A DNA stretch of 6,690 bases, from positions 1 through 6,690 of the forward strand of contig CAYWTX010000054.1 of the NCBI GenBank assembly GCA_964461295.1. The letters run 5' to 3'. Shown one piece after another: positions 6,408-6,690 of this stretch. The position numbers and the translations under genes are program-made. A model generated the notes under the pieces. It was not told the DNA's origin. It ran no database searches and saw only the letters and a program-made list of their open reading frames with translations. Within the stretch, counting starts at the first letter, position 1; every line of letters starts with the position of its first letter. This DNA comes from CAYWTX01 sp964461295. Lineage in GTDB: Bacteria; Planctomycetota; Phycisphaerae; SM23-33.

Positions 6408-6479
6408 TCCCGGATAGCTCAATGGTAGAGCGAGCGGCTGTTAACCGCTAGGTTCAAGGTTCAAATCCTTGTCCGGGAG
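6408..6479 (+). tRNA. tRNA-Asn, anticodon GUU
   Basis: All 72 bases fold as a canonical cloverleaf. The acceptor stem TCCCGGA (6408-6414) pairs with TCCGGGA (6472-6478). The D arm is GCTC-AATGGTA-GAGC, the anticodon arm AGCGG-CTGTTAA-CCGCT with anticodon GTT, and the T arm CAAGG-TTCAAAT-CCTTG. The variable loop is AGGTT and the discriminator base is G, as in bacterial tRNA-Asn. The CCA end is not encoded, so it must be added by CCA-adding enzyme. The gene stands alone on the plus strand, divergent from the UroD-like gene, and the right inverted repeat begins five bases after it. It looks intact and functional. Confidence 0.97.
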
Positions 6480-6484
6480 CTTTG

Positions 6485-6530
6485 ATCTTCTGTCCTTTGT
6501 CCTCAGAAACTAGGGCGCGTCCCTAGTTTC
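6485..6530 (-). repeat. right copy of the 46-bp long inverted repeat
   Basis: This is the inverted partner of 208-253 (42 of 46 positions identical). The tail ATCTTCTGTCC begins five bases after the tRNA. The palindrome GAAACTAGGG (6506-6515), centre CGCGT, CCCTAGTTTC (6521-6530) follows. For transcripts leaving the tRNA gene, this 10-bp stem ending in TTTC could help stop transcription, although the T-run is short. The repeat bounds, with the left copy, a 6.2-kb interior holding the IS66 remnant, the three enzyme genes and the tRNA. Confidence 0.9.
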
Positions 6531-6553
6531 CCTAGTTTCCCTAGTTTCCCTAA
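6521..6553 (-). repeat. right iteron array, 9-bp unit CCCTAGTTT
   Basis: CCCTAGTTT is repeated exactly at 6521-6529, 6530-6538 and 6539-6547, then breaks off in CCCTAA (6548-6553). The first unit is the outer arm of the palindrome. Read on the minus strand this is AAACTAGGG in tandem: four runs of three G with six-base loops, again a G-quadruplex pattern. The period is 9 here against 16-17 in the left array, where GACGGGGG separates the units. Confidence 0.9.
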
Positions 6554-6561
6554 ATGACCGT

Positions 6562-6589
6562 GCGCGAATGCGCGCCACCATAAGTGGTG
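6562..6589. other. two adjacent small hairpins outside the right repeat
   Basis: GCGCG (6562-6566) pairs with CGCGC (6571-6575), and directly after it CACCA (6576-6580) pairs with TGGTG (6585-6589). The rest of 6590-6690 has no supportable gene. An ATG at 6632 opens a frame to the window end without a Shine-Dalgarno, and a minus-strand frame entering at 6690 ends at TGA 6612-6610. Confidence 0.35.
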
Positions 6590-6690
6590 TATGTACAATA
6601 CGTTAGCATTCACGGAATCATCTGGCCTCCAATGCTGGCGGGCCTGTCTTTGCAGGGCCAGCGGAACCAGTTGCTCGACTCGGCAGCCTG

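Noticed and set aside
12..6614. AGCATTCACG at 12-21 and again at 6605-6614, one on each outer side, possibly a target-site duplication
   Set aside because: The copies are about 160 and 50 bases from the repeat arrays, not next to them, and ten-base matches are expected by chance in a window this long.
6610..6690. Minus-strand frame entering at the right window edge and ending at TGA 6612-6610
   Set aside because: Only 26 codons, no recognisable motif, and a plus-strand frame over the same bases has equally GC-rich third positions, so there is no basis for choosing.

Overview
The window is GC-rich bacterial chromosome. The mix of genes suggests a PVC-group organism, most likely Planctomycetota or Lentisphaerota: an uroporphyrinogen-decarboxylase-like protein that is not HemE, a signal-less Gfo/Idh/MocA oxidoreductase, a glycogen-synthase-like glycosyltransferase of a kind I associate with planctomycetes, an IS66 remnant, and many GC-rich palindromes. 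This assignment is inference from gene content; no rRNA or other marker gene is present.

Layout. Bases 1-207 lie outside the left repeat and hold at most the last 34 codons of a plus-strand gene. Bases 178-253 hold a G-rich iteron array, a 25-bp palindrome and a 21-bp tail. Bases 254-553 have no supportable gene. Bases 554-1432 (minus) are a 5'-truncated IS66 transposase. Three intact minus-strand genes follow: a GT-B glycosyltransferase (1502-3256), a Gfo/Idh/MocA oxidoreductase (3446-4513) and a UroD/MtaA-like protein (4699-5934). Bases 5935-6407 are a divergent intergenic region with a promoter-operator candidate for the UroD-like gene, a cluster of strong hairpins (6118-6275) and a promoter for the tRNA. 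tRNA-Asn(GUU) lies at 6408-6479 on the plus strand. Five bases after it begins the second, inverted copy of the left repeat (6485-6553). Bases 6554-6690 hold two small hairpins and no clear gene.

How the genes may work together. The three intact genes point the same way but are about 185-190 bp apart. At least two have their own promoter-like sequence and a good Shine-Dalgarno, so they look like neighbouring single-gene units rather than a tight operon. Gfo/Idh oxidoreductases and UroD-like proteins often occur near each other in PVC genomes and are thought to act in sugar or polyol oxidation and in methyl transfer, but their substrates cannot be read from sequence. The glycosyltransferase keeps the conserved residues of retaining GT-B enzymes and is probably involved in glycogen or another alpha-glucan.

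The strongest unexplained signal is the pair of 46-bp inverted repeats (42 of 46 positions identical) about 6.2 kb apart. Each carries the same palindrome, and each has an outward array with different spacing in the two copies. Both arrays still match the G-quadruplex pattern. I found no evidence of a complete new defence or mobile system.
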